Counted from the first letter of the stretch, positions 54,175 to 63,748 are shown. The stretch is DNA of 64,000 bases from an uncultured Bacteroides sp. (GCA_949296575.1 CASFPE010000030.1:102458-166457), one strand, 5' to 3'. The notes: generated from the letters alone by a model not told the origin. Numbers and translations are program-made.

Positions 54175-56064
54175 ATGACCCGTTATTTTTCAACTATCAT
54201 GCGCAATTTGCTATTTGCGCTCACAGCCAGTGCTTTCCTGCCGAATGCCGTCCTTGCGCAAAACGGCAAACCAGAACAGAGCCTGAGCGTTGGCTACACG
54301 GATTATGCAGTGGATGGCTACTGGGGAACAGACAGCAAAGCCCACCTGAGCGCGGCCATCCGCCTTGAGAACCCCGAAGGGAAAGGCCAACGCATCATCG
54401 CCCTGAGATGCGCAATAGGGGCCTGCGAGGAAGTGTCCGATTGCAAACTGTTCATAAAAAAAGACTTGGAGAAAGATGAGAACCTCTACGAACAAGAGTT
54501 TGCCCCCGAATATGGATGGAATTACGTCTATCTTGACTTCCCGTTCAACGTGGACGGCATGGAAGAACTGTATATCGGTTATGAACTGACTTCTGCCGAA
54601 GATGCCATCGGCTATGGCCATGCAGGCGGGGACGAGGAAGGGAACGACTGCCTTCGGGTGAACTATGACGCTTGGACCAACCTTTCGAGGCAAGGGTTAG
54701 GAGACGCGGCGCATTGCCTGTCGGCCATCTTTGAAGGCGGCGACTATGCGGCGCACGAACAGAATGCTGCGGGCTTGGAAGACGCATTGCTGCCCAAGCG
54801 GGTGAAGGCCGGCGAGACGTTCTTCTTAGAAGGGACATTGGACAACTTGGGCGTTTGCACCCTGCACAGTTTCGACGTGGTGTGCCAAATCAACGGGGGG
54901 GAGGAGACGCGCCACCCGCAAGAAGCCGCCCTGCTGCACCGCGAATGCGCCCCCTTCACCTTCCCGATAGAAGTGCTGCAAGGGAGGAACACCGTGCGCA
55001 TCCGCTTGGAAGCTGCCAACGGCATGCCGGGCAACGCCTCCTTTGACCAGACCTACACGGTGGATGCCTACGCCAAGGCATTCCCCCACACCCTGCTGGT
55101 GGAATACTTCACCAGCCAAAACTGCGCCAACTGCCCGGCGGGAAAGGCCGTGCTCGACCAAGCCATGCGGGGGCATGAAGGGCAAATCGCCGTGGTGAAC
55201 CACCATGCCGGGTTCTCGAACGACCTGTTCACCATCCAGGAAAGCCTTGCGCTGGCCGAACAGTGGAACGTGAAGTCGGCCCCCATCCTGACGTTGGACC
55301 GCTCCGTTTCCCGCGTCAACGGGGCGGACTTGTTCGTGTTCCATCCCGCATTCATCACAAGCAGCATGATACGGGAACGGCTTGCCGACCGCGCATTGGC
55401 CAACGTGGAAATCAGCAACACCTTTTACACGGGCGACAACCACCTGGAGGTCCGCGCCAAGGTGGAGAAGGATGAAGCGTTCCCCTCCTCTGCCAGGCTG
55501 CACATCTTCCTTTGCGAGAACGGCTATGCAGCGAGCCAAACGGGAGAAGGAGCTTACTGGGAGGACTATGAACACAACCATTTCCCCCGCGCCGTGCTGA
55601 CGGCGTTGGAGGGCGACGCCTTGGCATACGGCAACGGAGGGGTGGCGGAAGCCGTTTGCACCTATGCCGTGCCTGCGGAATACCCCGTCATCGGGAAAGA
55701 AGAAACCACCATTGCCCACCCGGAACGGATGGAAATCGTGGCCTTCGTGGCTGAGTTTGATGAAGCGGCGGGCAACTACACCGTTTACAATGCCGCCGTG
55801 CAGGCGTTGAACCCCGTGGAAGGCACCTCCGTTTGCCGCCCGGACGAGGAAGATGCTGCCCTGTTCACGGTGCGCGGCGGGGAAGGATGGCTGCGCATCG
55901 ACGGCAACTTTGACAAAGCCGAAATATACGACACGGCCGGCATCCGGGCAGGAACGCTCTGCGAACCGGGACGCGCCGTCCGGCTCGCCCCCGGCATCTA
56001 CGCCGTGAGAATCACGCATCCGGGCGGCACGTCCGTCAAGAAAGCCGTCGTCCACGGCCATTAA
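54175..56064 (+). CDS. Omp28-related secreted protein with thioredoxin-like domain
   Basis: A 629-residue exported protein. A signal peptide is in the first 29 residues (an inner ATG at 54199 is also possible). The N-terminal 290 residues are beta-rich. From about residue 303 follows an Omp28-type domain with VEYFTSQNCANCPAGKAVLDQ, a thioredoxin-like fold with a CANC motif, then VVNHHAGFSNDLF and a cis-Pro-like SAPIL. The C-terminal 60 residues are a type IX-like tail (AEIYDTAGIRAG, LAPGIYAVRI). Omp28 of Porphyromonas is an outer-membrane adhesin; the CxxC motif would allow a thiol-disulfide role, which is not shown. Confidence 0.87.
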   Translation: MTRYFSTIMRNLLFALTASAFLPNAVLAQNGKPEQSLSVGYTDYAVDGYWGTDSKAHLSAAIRLENPEGKGQRIIALRCAIGACEEVSDCKLFIKKDLEKDENLYEQEFAPEYGWNYVYLDFPFNVDGMEELYIGYELTSAEDAIGYGHAGGDEEGNDCLRVNYDAWTNLSRQGLGDAAHCLSAIFEGGDYAAHEQNAAGLEDALLPKRVKAGETFFLEGTLDNLGVCTLHSFDVVCQINGGEETRHPQEAALLHRECAPFTFPIEVLQGRNTVRIRLEAANGMPGNASFDQTYTVDAYAKAFPHTLLVEYFTSQNCANCPAGKAVLDQAMRGHEGQIAVVNHHAGFSNDLFTIQESLALAEQWNVKSAPILTLDRSVSRVNGADLFVFHPAFITSSMIRERLADRALANVEISNTFYTGDNHLEVRAKVEKDEAFPSSARLHIFLCENGYAASQTGEGAYWEDYEHNHFPRAVLTALEGDALAYGNGGVAEAVCTYAVPAEYPVIGKEETTIAHPERMEIVAFVAEFDEAAGNYTVYNAAVQALNPVEGTSVCRPDEEDAALFTVRGGEGWLRIDGNFDKAEIYDTAGIRAGTLCEPGRAVRLAPGIYAVRITHPGGTSVKKAVVHGH

Positions 56065-56085
56065 GGACCTTCAACCCGGAAACAA

Positions 56086-57312
56086 ATGAAAGCAAGCATA
56101 CTGGAAAAGATAAAAGGCCACCCGCGCCTGACGGAGGGGACGGCCTACGCGATACTTTTCACCATAGGGACCTGCCATCTGCTGAACGACATGGTGCAGT
56201 CGGTCATCCCGGCCATCTACCCGCTGCTGAAAGACAAGTTCGGCTTCACGTTCGCGCAAATCGGCATCATCACGCTGATATTCCAACTCACTTCCTCCGT
56301 GCTGCAGCCCTTCGTGGGGCGGTATGCCGACCGCCATCCGCAACCCTATTCGTTGGCCATCGGCATGTGCTTCACGCTGGCAGGCTTGGTGGCACTGGCC
56401 TTCGCGCCTGATTTCCTGCTCATCCTCCTGTCGGTGTCGCTGATTGGATGCGGATCGTCGGTGTTCCACCCCGAAGCTTCGCGGGTGGCGCAACTGGCTT
56501 CTGGCGGCAAGAAAAGCTTGGCGCAATCCATTTTCCAAGTGGGCGGCAACGGCGGCAGCGCAGCCGGCCCCCTGCTGGCCGCGTTGGTGGTCATCCCCTA
56601 CGGGCAACATGCCGTGGGATGGTTCGCTTTGGCCGCCCTGCTGGCCGCGATGCTGCTGACGCGGGTCGGCTGCTGGTACAGCATGGTACTGGAGAAAGCC
56701 AAGGCAACGCGCCGCAAAATGGCCGCCGCCCCCTGCACGCTGCCGCCGCGCACCGTGAACATGGCCTTGGGCATCCTCGTGCTGATGATTTTCTCGAAGT
56801 ATTTCTTCAACGCCTGCATGACGAGCTATTTCACGTTCTACCTGATGGAGAAGTTCCAACTCACGGTGCAAGCGTCGCAATACTGCCTGTTCGCCTACTT
56901 AGCTGCCTTTGCCGCAGGCACGCTGCTTGGCGGGTTCTTGGGCGACCGCTACGGGCGGAAATACGTCATCATCTTCTCCATCCTCGGCGCGGCTCCCTTC
57001 ACGCTGGCCATGCCTTACCTCGGACTGGGCGGCACCATCGCCATGTCCGTCGTCACGGGACTGGTCATTGCCTCGGCCTTTTCGGCCATCGTGGTGTATG
57101 CCACCGATTTGAAGCCGGACAAGGTGGGGATGATTGCCGGCATCTTCTTCGGCCTGATGTTCGGCTTGGGCGGCATCGGGTCGGCCTTCTTCGGGTGGTT
57201 GGCGGACCGCACCAGCATTGAGTTCATCTTCCACGTCAGCACGTGGCTGCCCTTGTTAGGCATCGTGGCCGTGTTCCTGCCGGACATCCGCCCCGCGAAA
57301 GCCGCCCAATAA
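56086..57312 (+). CDS. MFS transporter, fosmidomycin-resistance (Fsr) type
   Basis: Inner-membrane major facilitator of 408 residues with twelve hydrophobic helices. The N-terminal half with TCHLLNDMVQSVIPAIYPLLK, the loop GRYADRHPQP after helix 2 and GCGSSVFHPEASRVAQLASGGKKSLAQS match the Fsr group of drug exporters. The C-terminal half has GGFLGDRYGRKYVI. It starts 21 bp after the Omp28-related gene and may be read through from it. Substrate unknown. Confidence 0.88.
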   Translation: MKASILEKIKGHPRLTEGTAYAILFTIGTCHLLNDMVQSVIPAIYPLLKDKFGFTFAQIGIITLIFQLTSSVLQPFVGRYADRHPQPYSLAIGMCFTLAGLVALAFAPDFLLILLSVSLIGCGSSVFHPEASRVAQLASGGKKSLAQSIFQVGGNGGSAAGPLLAALVVIPYGQHAVGWFALAALLAAMLLTRVGCWYSMVLEKAKATRRKMAAAPCTLPPRTVNMALGILVLMIFSKYFFNACMTSYFTFYLMEKFQLTVQASQYCLFAYLAAFAAGTLLGGFLGDRYGRKYVIIFSILGAAPFTLAMPYLGLGGTIAMSVVTGLVIASAFSAIVVYATDLKPDKVGMIAGIFFGLMFGLGGIGSAFFGWLADRTSIEFIFHVSTWLPLLGIVAVFLPDIRPAKAAQ

Positions 57313-57339
57313 GCCGCTTCGACCGCAAGAGCCGGCCCA

Positions 57340-57460
57340 TTCGATGCGTCAAAATCAGAATTTGACACGTCAAAATCAGAATTCGACACGTCAAACTGGG
57401 AGTTTGCCACAATAAACTGAGAGTTTATCACAATAAACCGGAAGTTTATCCTGAAAAAAC
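57340..57460. repeat. 21-bp phased repeat with palindromic units
   Basis: Five consecutive 21-bp units of two related types (CGTCAAAATCAGAATTTGACA and ACAATAAACTGAGAGTTTATC), each an imperfect palindrome. The array lies between the MFS and alkyltransferase genes. Read as protein it gives a heptad repeat, but no gene is supported. Confidence 0.85.
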
Positions 57461-57462
57461 GG

Positions 57463-57470
57463 TAACTTTG
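57463..57470 (+). promoter_or_regulatory. -7 element of the alkyltransferase gene
   Basis: TAACTTTG directly behind the 21-bp array, 87 bp before the ATG. Confidence 0.55.
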
Positions 57471-57557
57471 TACGGATAAACTGCCGGACTCTGCAAGGCG
57501 CACCGGCGGGGCATCCCCTGCAAAGCGGAGCATTCCGCCTGCGAAGAAAAGAAACCG

Positions 57558-58073
57558 ATGAAGAAGAAAATCTGCATCCAACCCTACGCGTCGCCCTGCG
57601 GCAGGCTGCTGCTCGGATCCATCGACGGCAAGCTCTGCCTGTGCAACTGGGCGGAAGAACTGCATCCGGGGCGCGTGGACCGCCGGTTGCAAGCGTTGCT
57701 GCAAGCGGAATACCGCGAGGAACCCACCGACGTGACCCGCGAAGCCGCCCGGCAACTGGACGAATATTTCCGCCGCGAACGGGAGGCATTCACCCTCCCC
57801 CTGCTTTTCGCCGGCACGGCGTTCCAAGAAAAAGTGTGGCAACAACTGCTGGAAATCCCCTACGGGCAAACCATCTCCTACGGGGAGATGGCGAAAAGGC
57901 TCGGCATTCCCCGCAGCGTCCGCGCCGTGGCCAACGCCAACGGGGCCAACGCCCTCTGCATCTTCGCCCCCTGCCACCGCGTGGTGGGCAGCAACGGTTC
58001 GCTCACCGGTTTCGGCGGCGGCTTGGAAGCCAAGCGTTTCCTCCTGGCATTGGAGCGGGAACCCTTCTGCTAA
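57558..58073 (+). CDS. ogt: Methylated-DNA-protein cysteine methyltransferase
   Basis: Repairs O6-alkylguanine by irreversible transfer of the alkyl group to its own cysteine. The 171-residue protein has the acceptor in APCHRVVGSNGSLTG (Cys near residue 138), preceded by the helix-turn-helix that flips the base (IPYGQTISYGEMAKRLG, then RAVANANGAN). The N-terminal domain lacks the Ada phosphotriester-repair part, so it is of the Ogt type. Confidence 0.94.
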   Translation: MKKKICIQPYASPCGRLLLGSIDGKLCLCNWAEELHPGRVDRRLQALLQAEYREEPTDVTREAARQLDEYFRREREAFTLPLLFAGTAFQEKVWQQLLEIPYGQTISYGEMAKRLGIPRSVRAVANANGANALCIFAPCHRVVGSNGSLTGFGGGLEAKRFLLALEREPFC

Positions 58074-58078
58074 CTTTG
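58071..58078 (+). promoter_or_regulatory. -7 element overlapping the ogt stop codon
   Basis: TAACTTTG begins with the TAA stop of the alkyltransferase and lies 22 bp before the ATG of the next gene, so that gene has its own promoter. Confidence 0.55.
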
Positions 58079-58100
58079 CAACACAATAAAAGAATCACTC

Positions 58101-58844
58101 ATGGGAAAAAGGCAAATGAAACGCGCCATCATCATGGGCGCAACGTCGGGAATCGGGCATGAAACAGCTTTGCTGCTGCTGAAAGAAGGATGGAGCATCG
58201 GCATCGCCGGGCGGCGGACAGCCCGTTTGGAGGAAATGAAGCTGCTCGCCCCGGAACGAATCTGCACGGCCGCCATCGACGTGACGCAGGAAGATGCCGG
58301 CGCACGCCTGGAAGCATTGGCCGACGCATTGGGAGGGATGGACCTATACGTGCATTGCTCCGGCACCGGCCACCAGAACTATGAACTTGAACCCGCCATC
58401 GAACTCGATACCGTGGCCACAAACGCCGCCGGGTTCGTGCGCATGACAGACACCGCTTTCCGCTATTTTCTGAAGAAAGGCAAAGGGCATATCGCCGCCA
58501 TCAGTTCTATCGCCGGGACGAAAGGATTGGGCATCGCCCCGGCTTATTCCGCCACAAAGCGTTTCCAGAACACCTACATCGATGCACTGGAGCAACTGGC
58601 CTGCCTGCACAATGCCGACATACGCTTCACAGACATCCGGCCGGGCTTCGTGGACACCGCATTGCTGGGCGACGGCAAGCGTTACCCCCTGCTCATGACA
58701 CCGCAGGAAACGGCACGCGCCATCGTCCGCGCCATCCGGAAGGAACGGCGCGTGGCCACCATCGACTGGAAATACAAGATATTAGTGTTCTTCTGGAGGC
58801 TCATCCCGCGCCGGATATGGAAGCGGATGCGCGTCAGGAATTGA
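58101..58844 (+). CDS. Short-chain dehydrogenase/reductase
   Basis: NAD(P)-dependent oxidoreductase of the classical SDR family, 247 residues. It has the cofactor loop GATSGIG (residues 13-19), an Arg pair GRRTARL after beta-2 that suggests NADP preference, the catalytic Ser in SSIAG and the Tyr-Lys pair in YSATK near 153-157. The C-terminus is basic with a hydrophobic stretch (YKILVFFWRLIPRRIWKRM), suggesting membrane contact. Substrate unknown. Ends 5 bp before the convergent ppx gene. Confidence 0.9.
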   Translation: MGKRQMKRAIIMGATSGIGHETALLLLKEGWSIGIAGRRTARLEEMKLLAPERICTAAIDVTQEDAGARLEALADALGGMDLYVHCSGTGHQNYELEPAIELDTVATNAAGFVRMTDTAFRYFLKKGKGHIAAISSIAGTKGLGIAPAYSATKRFQNTYIDALEQLACLHNADIRFTDIRPGFVDTALLGDGKRYPLLMTPQETARAIVRAIRKERRVATIDWKYKILVFFWRLIPRRIWKRMRVRN

Positions 58845-58849
58845 GGGCA

Positions 58850-59758
58850 TCACCGCCCGTCTTCCTTCTCCTCCAAAAGGAGCTTGTCGATGATGCCGTC
58901 CGACAAACCGATAATCGGCACATAAATGTTTTCCGCCTTGATGACGCGGGCGATAGCCAAATATATCTCACACGCCGGTATGATGACATCGGCACGGTCG
59001 GCCTTCAACTTGTACTGCCGGATGCGTTCTTCCACAGACAACGCATTGAGAGCCGTGTAAAGTTCTTCAAGGGTGGCCACCGTCATGCACTGCCGTTGCT
59101 TGTCTTTCTTCTCAGCCATGCGGAACAACTTGTTGATGTTGCCGCCCGATCCGATGATGCTAATGCCCGGATAGAGTTCCGACAAACGCGCCAAATCGTT
59201 TTCCAACTCGTTCCACACGGAGGTTTCCACCGCATTGCTCAGCATCCGTACAGTCCCGATGTTGTAAGAAGCCGAGTACACCAGTTCGCCGTTCGTAAGG
59301 AAATTGACTTCCGTGCTTCCGCCTCCCACATCGACATACAGGTAGTTCCCTTTCCGGTCGCCCAAATATTCCATGTGGTTGTTGTAAATGATGGCGGCTT
59401 CCTCCTTCCCGTCGATGATTTCAATGTGGATGCCCGTGTCTTTCTCTATCTTCTTCAGCAGAACGCCCCCGTTTTGGGCATCCCGCATGGCCGAAGTGGC
59501 GCAGGCACGATAGTCTGCCACCTCATAGATTTTCATCAACTGTCGGAAAGCCTTCATCAGCCTCTTCAGCTTCACCGCCTTCGCGTCGGACAGTTTCCCC
59601 AATGTGAACACGTCAAAACCCAGCCGCAAAGGCACCCTGAGCAACAGTTCTTTTGTGAACCGCTCATCAGGCGAAGACGCTTCCTTGTTCAATCCCTTAA
59701 TCAACAGCCGCACAGCATTCGACCCTACGTCGATGGCCGCATAATTTATCTTTTTCAT
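58850..59758 (-). CDS. ppx: Exopolyphosphatase / pppGpp phosphatase family protein
   Basis: Ppx/GppA family enzyme that removes terminal phosphate from polyphosphate or pppGpp. The 302-residue protein has the actin-like ATPase fold with DVGSNAVRLLI (residues 10-20) and VDVGGGSTEV (about 142) and lacks the C-terminal HD domain of the longer E. coli enzymes. The start ATG at 59758 overlaps the ppk1 stop as ATGA. Pairing with polyphosphate kinase supports the exopolyphosphatase role, but the sequence does not exclude GppA activity. Confidence 0.92.
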   Translation of the reverse strand: MKKINYAAIDVGSNAVRLLIKGLNKEASSPDERFTKELLLRVPLRLGFDVFTLGKLSDAKAVKLKRLMKAFRQLMKIYEVADYRACATSAMRDAQNGGVLLKKIEKDTGIHIEIIDGKEEAAIIYNNHMEYLGDRKGNYLYVDVGGGSTEVNFLTNGELVYSASYNIGTVRMLSNAVETSVWNELENDLARLSELYPGISIIGSGGNINKLFRMAEKKDKQRQCMTVATLEELYTALNALSVEERIRQYKLKADRADVIIPACEIYLAIARVIKAENIYVPIIGLSDGIIDKLLLEEKEDGR

Positions 59759-61845
59759 TCTGCTTGTCCTTGTTCGTTTCTTTTATAATAATCATACAAT
59801 TCCTCCTGTGAACGGAACGGCACTGCATCCGGATGCTCTGCAAGCCAAGACTGGTTTCTCCCGCTTCCATCCACAATGCGCCCCTTCAACGTGTCGCGCA
59901 AACCAAAATCAACCACTTTGCGCAAATCAGCTTTGATGCCTGCGTCATATACCGGAACGACTGCCTCGATGCGATGGTCCAAGTTGCGGGGCATCCAATC
60001 TGCCGACCCTATGAATACCTTTTCTTCACCGCCTGCCGCAAAGATGAAGATGCGGGAATGCTCCAAATAACGATCGATAATCCCGCTGGCATGAACCGTG
60101 TCGCTCACGCCGCGCACGCCAGTCACCATAGAACAGTTCCCCCTTACCAACAAATCGATGGGCACACCGGCTTTGGAAGCCTCATACAGTTTCTTAATCA
60201 TGGCCGGGTCGGTCACATGGTTTATCTTTATCCTGATGTAAGCCGGGCGGCCAGCCTCATGGTTGCGGATTTCATCGTTTATCAGCCGAAGGAACTTCTG
60301 CTTCATCTCGTTGGGCGACACCAGCAATTCCTTGAAACGCACCGGCGAATAGGGACGTTCGATGAAACCGAAGACGGCATCCACATCCTTGACAATGTTC
60401 CGCCGCGCCGTCATGATGAGGTAGTCGGTGTAGGTGCGCGCATTCCCCTCATGGAAATTGCCAGTGCTGATGCAGGCAATGTCCGGCCCGGTGCGCATCC
60501 CGATGTGCGTGATTTTCGAATGCACCTTCAATCCCTCCACACCGAATATCACATGGATGCCTGCCTCCTGCATCCGCTTGGACCAATTGATGTTGGAGGC
60601 TTCATCAAAACGGGCCAGCAACTCTATGACGACGGTCACTTTCTTCCCGTTGCGCGCAGCATTGATAAGCGCCCTCACCACCTTCGAATCCTTGGCCAAG
60701 CGGTAAAGGGTCGTCTTGATGCTTTTCACATTTTTATGGATGGCAGCCTCCTGCAACAAACGGATATAGCTATCGAAACTGTGATATGGGACATGGATGA
60801 AACGGTCTTTCAAACGTATCTTGTCCAACAAACTGCCCATCCCGTCCAATTCAGCCTTCAAGATGGGCGGCCATGCCGGATATTTCAAATCGGTGCGCCC
60901 GCAATCCGGGAAACCCATCAAATCCTTGTGGTTATGGTAACGCCCTCCAGCCAACGTAGTGTCCAGCTTGTCCAAATTCAAGCATTCCATCACCCGCTTC
61001 AGCAAATCTTTGGGCATCTTCCCGTCATAGATGACGCGCAACGGCTCGCCGCGCCTCCTGCTTTTCACGCCCTTGGCTATTTTCTGCAACATCCCGGTGC
61101 GCAAGTCATTGTCAATCTCCATCTCGGCATCGCGGGTGAACTTAAAAGCATACGCCTCAAACGAATCATACTTCAAGCCGGCAAATATCATGGGAAGGCA
61201 GCAACGCACTACATCGTCCAAATAAATCAGATAACTATTCCCTCCTTTATCCGGCAAACGCACGAAACGCCCACCGATGGATACAGGCAAAGCCAAAATG
61301 GCATAGTTTGAAATATTGCGCTTTTCCCCGCACTTAGTCATCTTCACGGCCAAATAAATGTTTTCATCCGTCTCGTCAGTCACCCGCCGCGCCGAAGACA
61401 GCCAAACCGGGCTGAGGTAACCATTCAAACGCTGCCGGAAATACTGGTACACATACTGCAACTGCTCCTCATCCAGTTCATCTGCCCCTACCAAGCAAAT
61501 ATTCTCCTCCCGCAACCGCGAAGTGACAGTTGCTATCGCCGACTCATACTCTCTTGAAAACTTGCTATTCAGCTTGTTGATTTGCTTTATCAGCAACCGG
61601 GCTTCTTCCTGTTCGGATTTTGCCCCTTTGTCCTCGCTCTCCGCAATCCTGTTCAAAGAAGCCATGCGCACCCGGAAAAACTCATCCAGATTATTGGAAT
61701 AAATGCCAAGAAAAGACAAGCGCTCCAACAATGGCACTTCTTCCTTCTGCGCTTCTTCCAAAATCCGATGGTTGAAATACATCCAACTAAGGTCACGATG
61801 CAAATAATATTTCATACCGTAATGATATTTGTTTTCAATCAACAT
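59755..61845 (-). CDS. ppk1: Polyphosphate kinase 1
   Basis: Reversibly makes polyphosphate from ATP. I start at the ATG at 61845, two bases past the upstream gene's stop (696 residues); the ATG at 61815, just before HRDLSW, is also possible. The typical N-terminus (RDLSWMYFNHRILEEA, LSFLGIYSNNLDEFFRVRM), the middle domain and the two phospholipase-D-like C-terminal domains are visible. The autophosphorylated His is expected in KVHSKITHIG, the second His region is in SADWMPRNLDHRIE. Followed by ppx with an ATGA overlap. Confidence 0.94.
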   Translation of the reverse strand: MLIENKYHYGMKYYLHRDLSWMYFNHRILEEAQKEEVPLLERLSFLGIYSNNLDEFFRVRMASLNRIAESEDKGAKSEQEEARLLIKQINKLNSKFSREYESAIATVTSRLREENICLVGADELDEEQLQYVYQYFRQRLNGYLSPVWLSSARRVTDETDENIYLAVKMTKCGEKRNISNYAILALPVSIGGRFVRLPDKGGNSYLIYLDDVVRCCLPMIFAGLKYDSFEAYAFKFTRDAEMEIDNDLRTGMLQKIAKGVKSRRRGEPLRVIYDGKMPKDLLKRVMECLNLDKLDTTLAGGRYHNHKDLMGFPDCGRTDLKYPAWPPILKAELDGMGSLLDKIRLKDRFIHVPYHSFDSYIRLLQEAAIHKNVKSIKTTLYRLAKDSKVVRALINAARNGKKVTVVIELLARFDEASNINWSKRMQEAGIHVIFGVEGLKVHSKITHIGMRTGPDIACISTGNFHEGNARTYTDYLIMTARRNIVKDVDAVFGFIERPYSPVRFKELLVSPNEMKQKFLRLINDEIRNHEAGRPAYIRIKINHVTDPAMIKKLYEASKAGVPIDLLVRGNCSMVTGVRGVSDTVHASGIIDRYLEHSRIFIFAAGGEEKVFIGSADWMPRNLDHRIEAVVPVYDAGIKADLRKVVDFGLRDTLKGRIVDGSGRNQSWLAEHPDAVPFRSQEELYDYYKRNEQGQAE

Positions 61846-61847
61846 CC

Positions 61848-62954
61848 TCAAATAGCCTGCGGAAACATGCAAGATGCCATGCCCGACGACTGCTCTATGG
61901 AACACAAGAACAGGCGTTCGCAACTTTTCACCCAATCCACAAATTCCTTATTGGGAACATATCCTTGCGCAAACTCCAGCAAACGATCCATGTCAAAATC
62001 TGAAGCAATAATGCCGGCACCGTTCTTGGCGGCATCGTATGCATTGCAGTCTTGTTCAATATGGGCAGGAACCATCATCATCGGCTTGCCCAAATACATC
62101 GCTTCGCATACCGATTCAAAACCAGCCGTAGTAGCAAATGCCTTGCAGCCCGCCATACGCCGCAAAAATTCCACATCATCCAATTGCTGGAAAACCAACG
62201 TAGCATCCACGCGCTTTACCGGAGGTTCGTCAGACTTGTCCCAAAAGAAATGCATCGGCACCGCCTTGTGCCTCTCATGCCAAGCCCGCACACTCTCGCC
62301 AAAACCGGCATTCACCATATAACCATGAATGTAACCTCCCTCGCAAGGTTCCGTCACCAACACATCGCTTCGCAACAAAGGAGGAATCACTTTTATATGC
62401 CTGCCTGCATCGTCGGGCATGGAACAAAACGCCAAAGCCAACCGGCTACACGCCCCCATGCTCGTCATCCACGTGAAAAGCTTCAGCATCATGATTTCAA
62501 AAGAATGCTTCTTCGGGAACTCAAACGAGCGGTGTAAAAACAAATATTGATGGCCGACGCAAATATAAGGCACACGAGGAGCAAAAAACAAATAAGCAAA
62601 GCCTGTCAACAACTCATAAAAGTTGATAACCATGTCGGCGCCACTCTTCTCTATCCGCTCCTTTATGTAACAAGCACTCTGGAAATAAATTGGAATACGC
62701 AATAAATTATAAGCAGTACTCCCAAAAATGTTCACCCGTTTGTTGGCCGCAGTCGGCAGGAAATTAGGGCTGACAAAACGCTTTACAGGCGCATGGATAC
62801 TACGGTTAAAAAAACCTGGAAGTTTTCGTGAAGAACTTTCACCCACCAACACTTCGACGACCTCATGCCCGTTGCGTCGCAACATGTCTTCAACAGCAAT
62901 CGCTTGCATCAAATGCCCGCGTCCCTCCCCCTGCACAACAAATAAGAATCTCAT
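61848..62954 (-). CDS. MurG-like (GT28-type) glycosyltransferase
   Basis: A 368-residue glycosyltransferase with a GT-B fold. Start at the ATG at 62954 (MRFLFVVQGEGRGHLMQA), which overlaps the upstream stop as ATGA. The N-terminal loop QGEGRGH and the C-terminal donor-site segment ATTAGFESVCEAMYLGKPMMMVP with the following EQDCNAYDA resemble GT28-type enzymes that act on lipid-linked acceptors. A glycolipid substrate is plausible given the LpxH-like neighbour. The precise product is unknown. Confidence 0.85.
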   Translation of the reverse strand: MRFLFVVQGEGRGHLMQAIAVEDMLRRNGHEVVEVLVGESSSRKLPGFFNRSIHAPVKRFVSPNFLPTAANKRVNIFGSTAYNLLRIPIYFQSACYIKERIEKSGADMVINFYELLTGFAYLFFAPRVPYICVGHQYLFLHRSFEFPKKHSFEIMMLKLFTWMTSMGACSRLALAFCSMPDDAGRHIKVIPPLLRSDVLVTEPCEGGYIHGYMVNAGFGESVRAWHERHKAVPMHFFWDKSDEPPVKRVDATLVFQQLDDVEFLRRMAGCKAFATTAGFESVCEAMYLGKPMMMVPAHIEQDCNAYDAAKNGAGIIASDFDMDRLLEFAQGYVPNKEFVDWVKSCERLFLCSIEQSSGMASCMFPQAI

Positions 62955-63748
62955 GACACAGAACAAGCTAACAAATCCGGTTTCGTTGCCTCGCCATCCG
63001 GTGTACAAATATCCCTATAATGGAAAATGCTCCAATGACCGTCCTCGTCCTCCAACAAAGCCGTCAAAGATTCCACCCAATCGCCCGAATTAAGGTAATG
63101 AATGCCTCTGTAATAGGTATTCGCGGAACGATGGGTATGCCCGCATATCACACCGCTGCAATCAAAACGACGGGCCAGATCCACCAATTTTTCCTCAAAA
63201 CCGGAAAGGCTTGAAACGGCCGACTTGACGCGCTGCTTAATAGCTTGCGACAAAGAATGATAAGGCAATCCTCTTTTTGATCTAAAACGATTGTACATTT
63301 CATTCAACCAAAGCAGGAATGTATATCCTACATCCCCCAATCGGGCCAACCACACCATATGGGTAGCAACCATGTCGAATACATCCCCATGGGTCACGTA
63401 ATAACGCTTCCCATGGCTTTCATGCACATAATCTTTCACAATATGAATATTACAAAAACTCATCGGGGCAAAATAGTCCAAGAAATCATCATGATTGCCT
63501 CGCACGTAAATCACCTCAGTGCCACAATTCTTCACCATTTTCATAATGGTCTTGAAAAAATCTGTATGTTTCCATCGCTTGCAGTTCCGCCTCCGAAAAT
63601 GCCAACCATCAATGATGTCACCATTCAAGATTAACTTCCCGCAGTTCACTGACCCCAAGAAGTTTGCCAACTCCACGGCCTTGGAATGAGACGTTCCCCA
63701 ATGAAGGTCTGAAACCACAATGGTAGGATAGTACGTGCGCAAATTCAT
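62951..63748 (-). CDS. LpxH-like UDP-2,3-diacylglucosamine diphosphatase family phosphoesterase
   Basis: Calcineurin-like metallophosphoesterase of 265 residues. All metal motifs are present: SDLHWG (13-18), NGDIIDG (about 42), RGNHDD (about 80), THGDVFD (about 119) and CGHTHRS (about 202). It belongs to the group that includes LpxH (lipid A precursor cleavage), but in Bacteroidota several similar paralogues exist, so the lipid A role is not certain. First gene of the operon with the glycosyltransferase, ppk1 and ppx. Confidence 0.87.
   Translation of the reverse strand: MNLRTYYPTIVVSDLHWGTSHSKAVELANFLGSVNCGKLILNGDIIDGWHFRRRNCKRWKHTDFFKTIMKMVKNCGTEVIYVRGNHDDFLDYFAPMSFCNIHIVKDYVHESHGKRYYVTHGDVFDMVATHMVWLARLGDVGYTFLLWLNEMYNRFRSKRGLPYHSLSQAIKQRVKSAVSSLSGFEEKLVDLARRFDCSGVICGHTHRSANTYYRGIHYLNSGDWVESLTALLEDEDGHWSIFHYRDICTPDGEATKPDLLACSVS

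Noticed and set aside
57015..57977. Minus-strand open frame including a heptad repeat SNSDFDV
   Set aside because: It overlaps the MFS and ogt genes, which are certain, and the heptad comes from the 21-bp DNA period.
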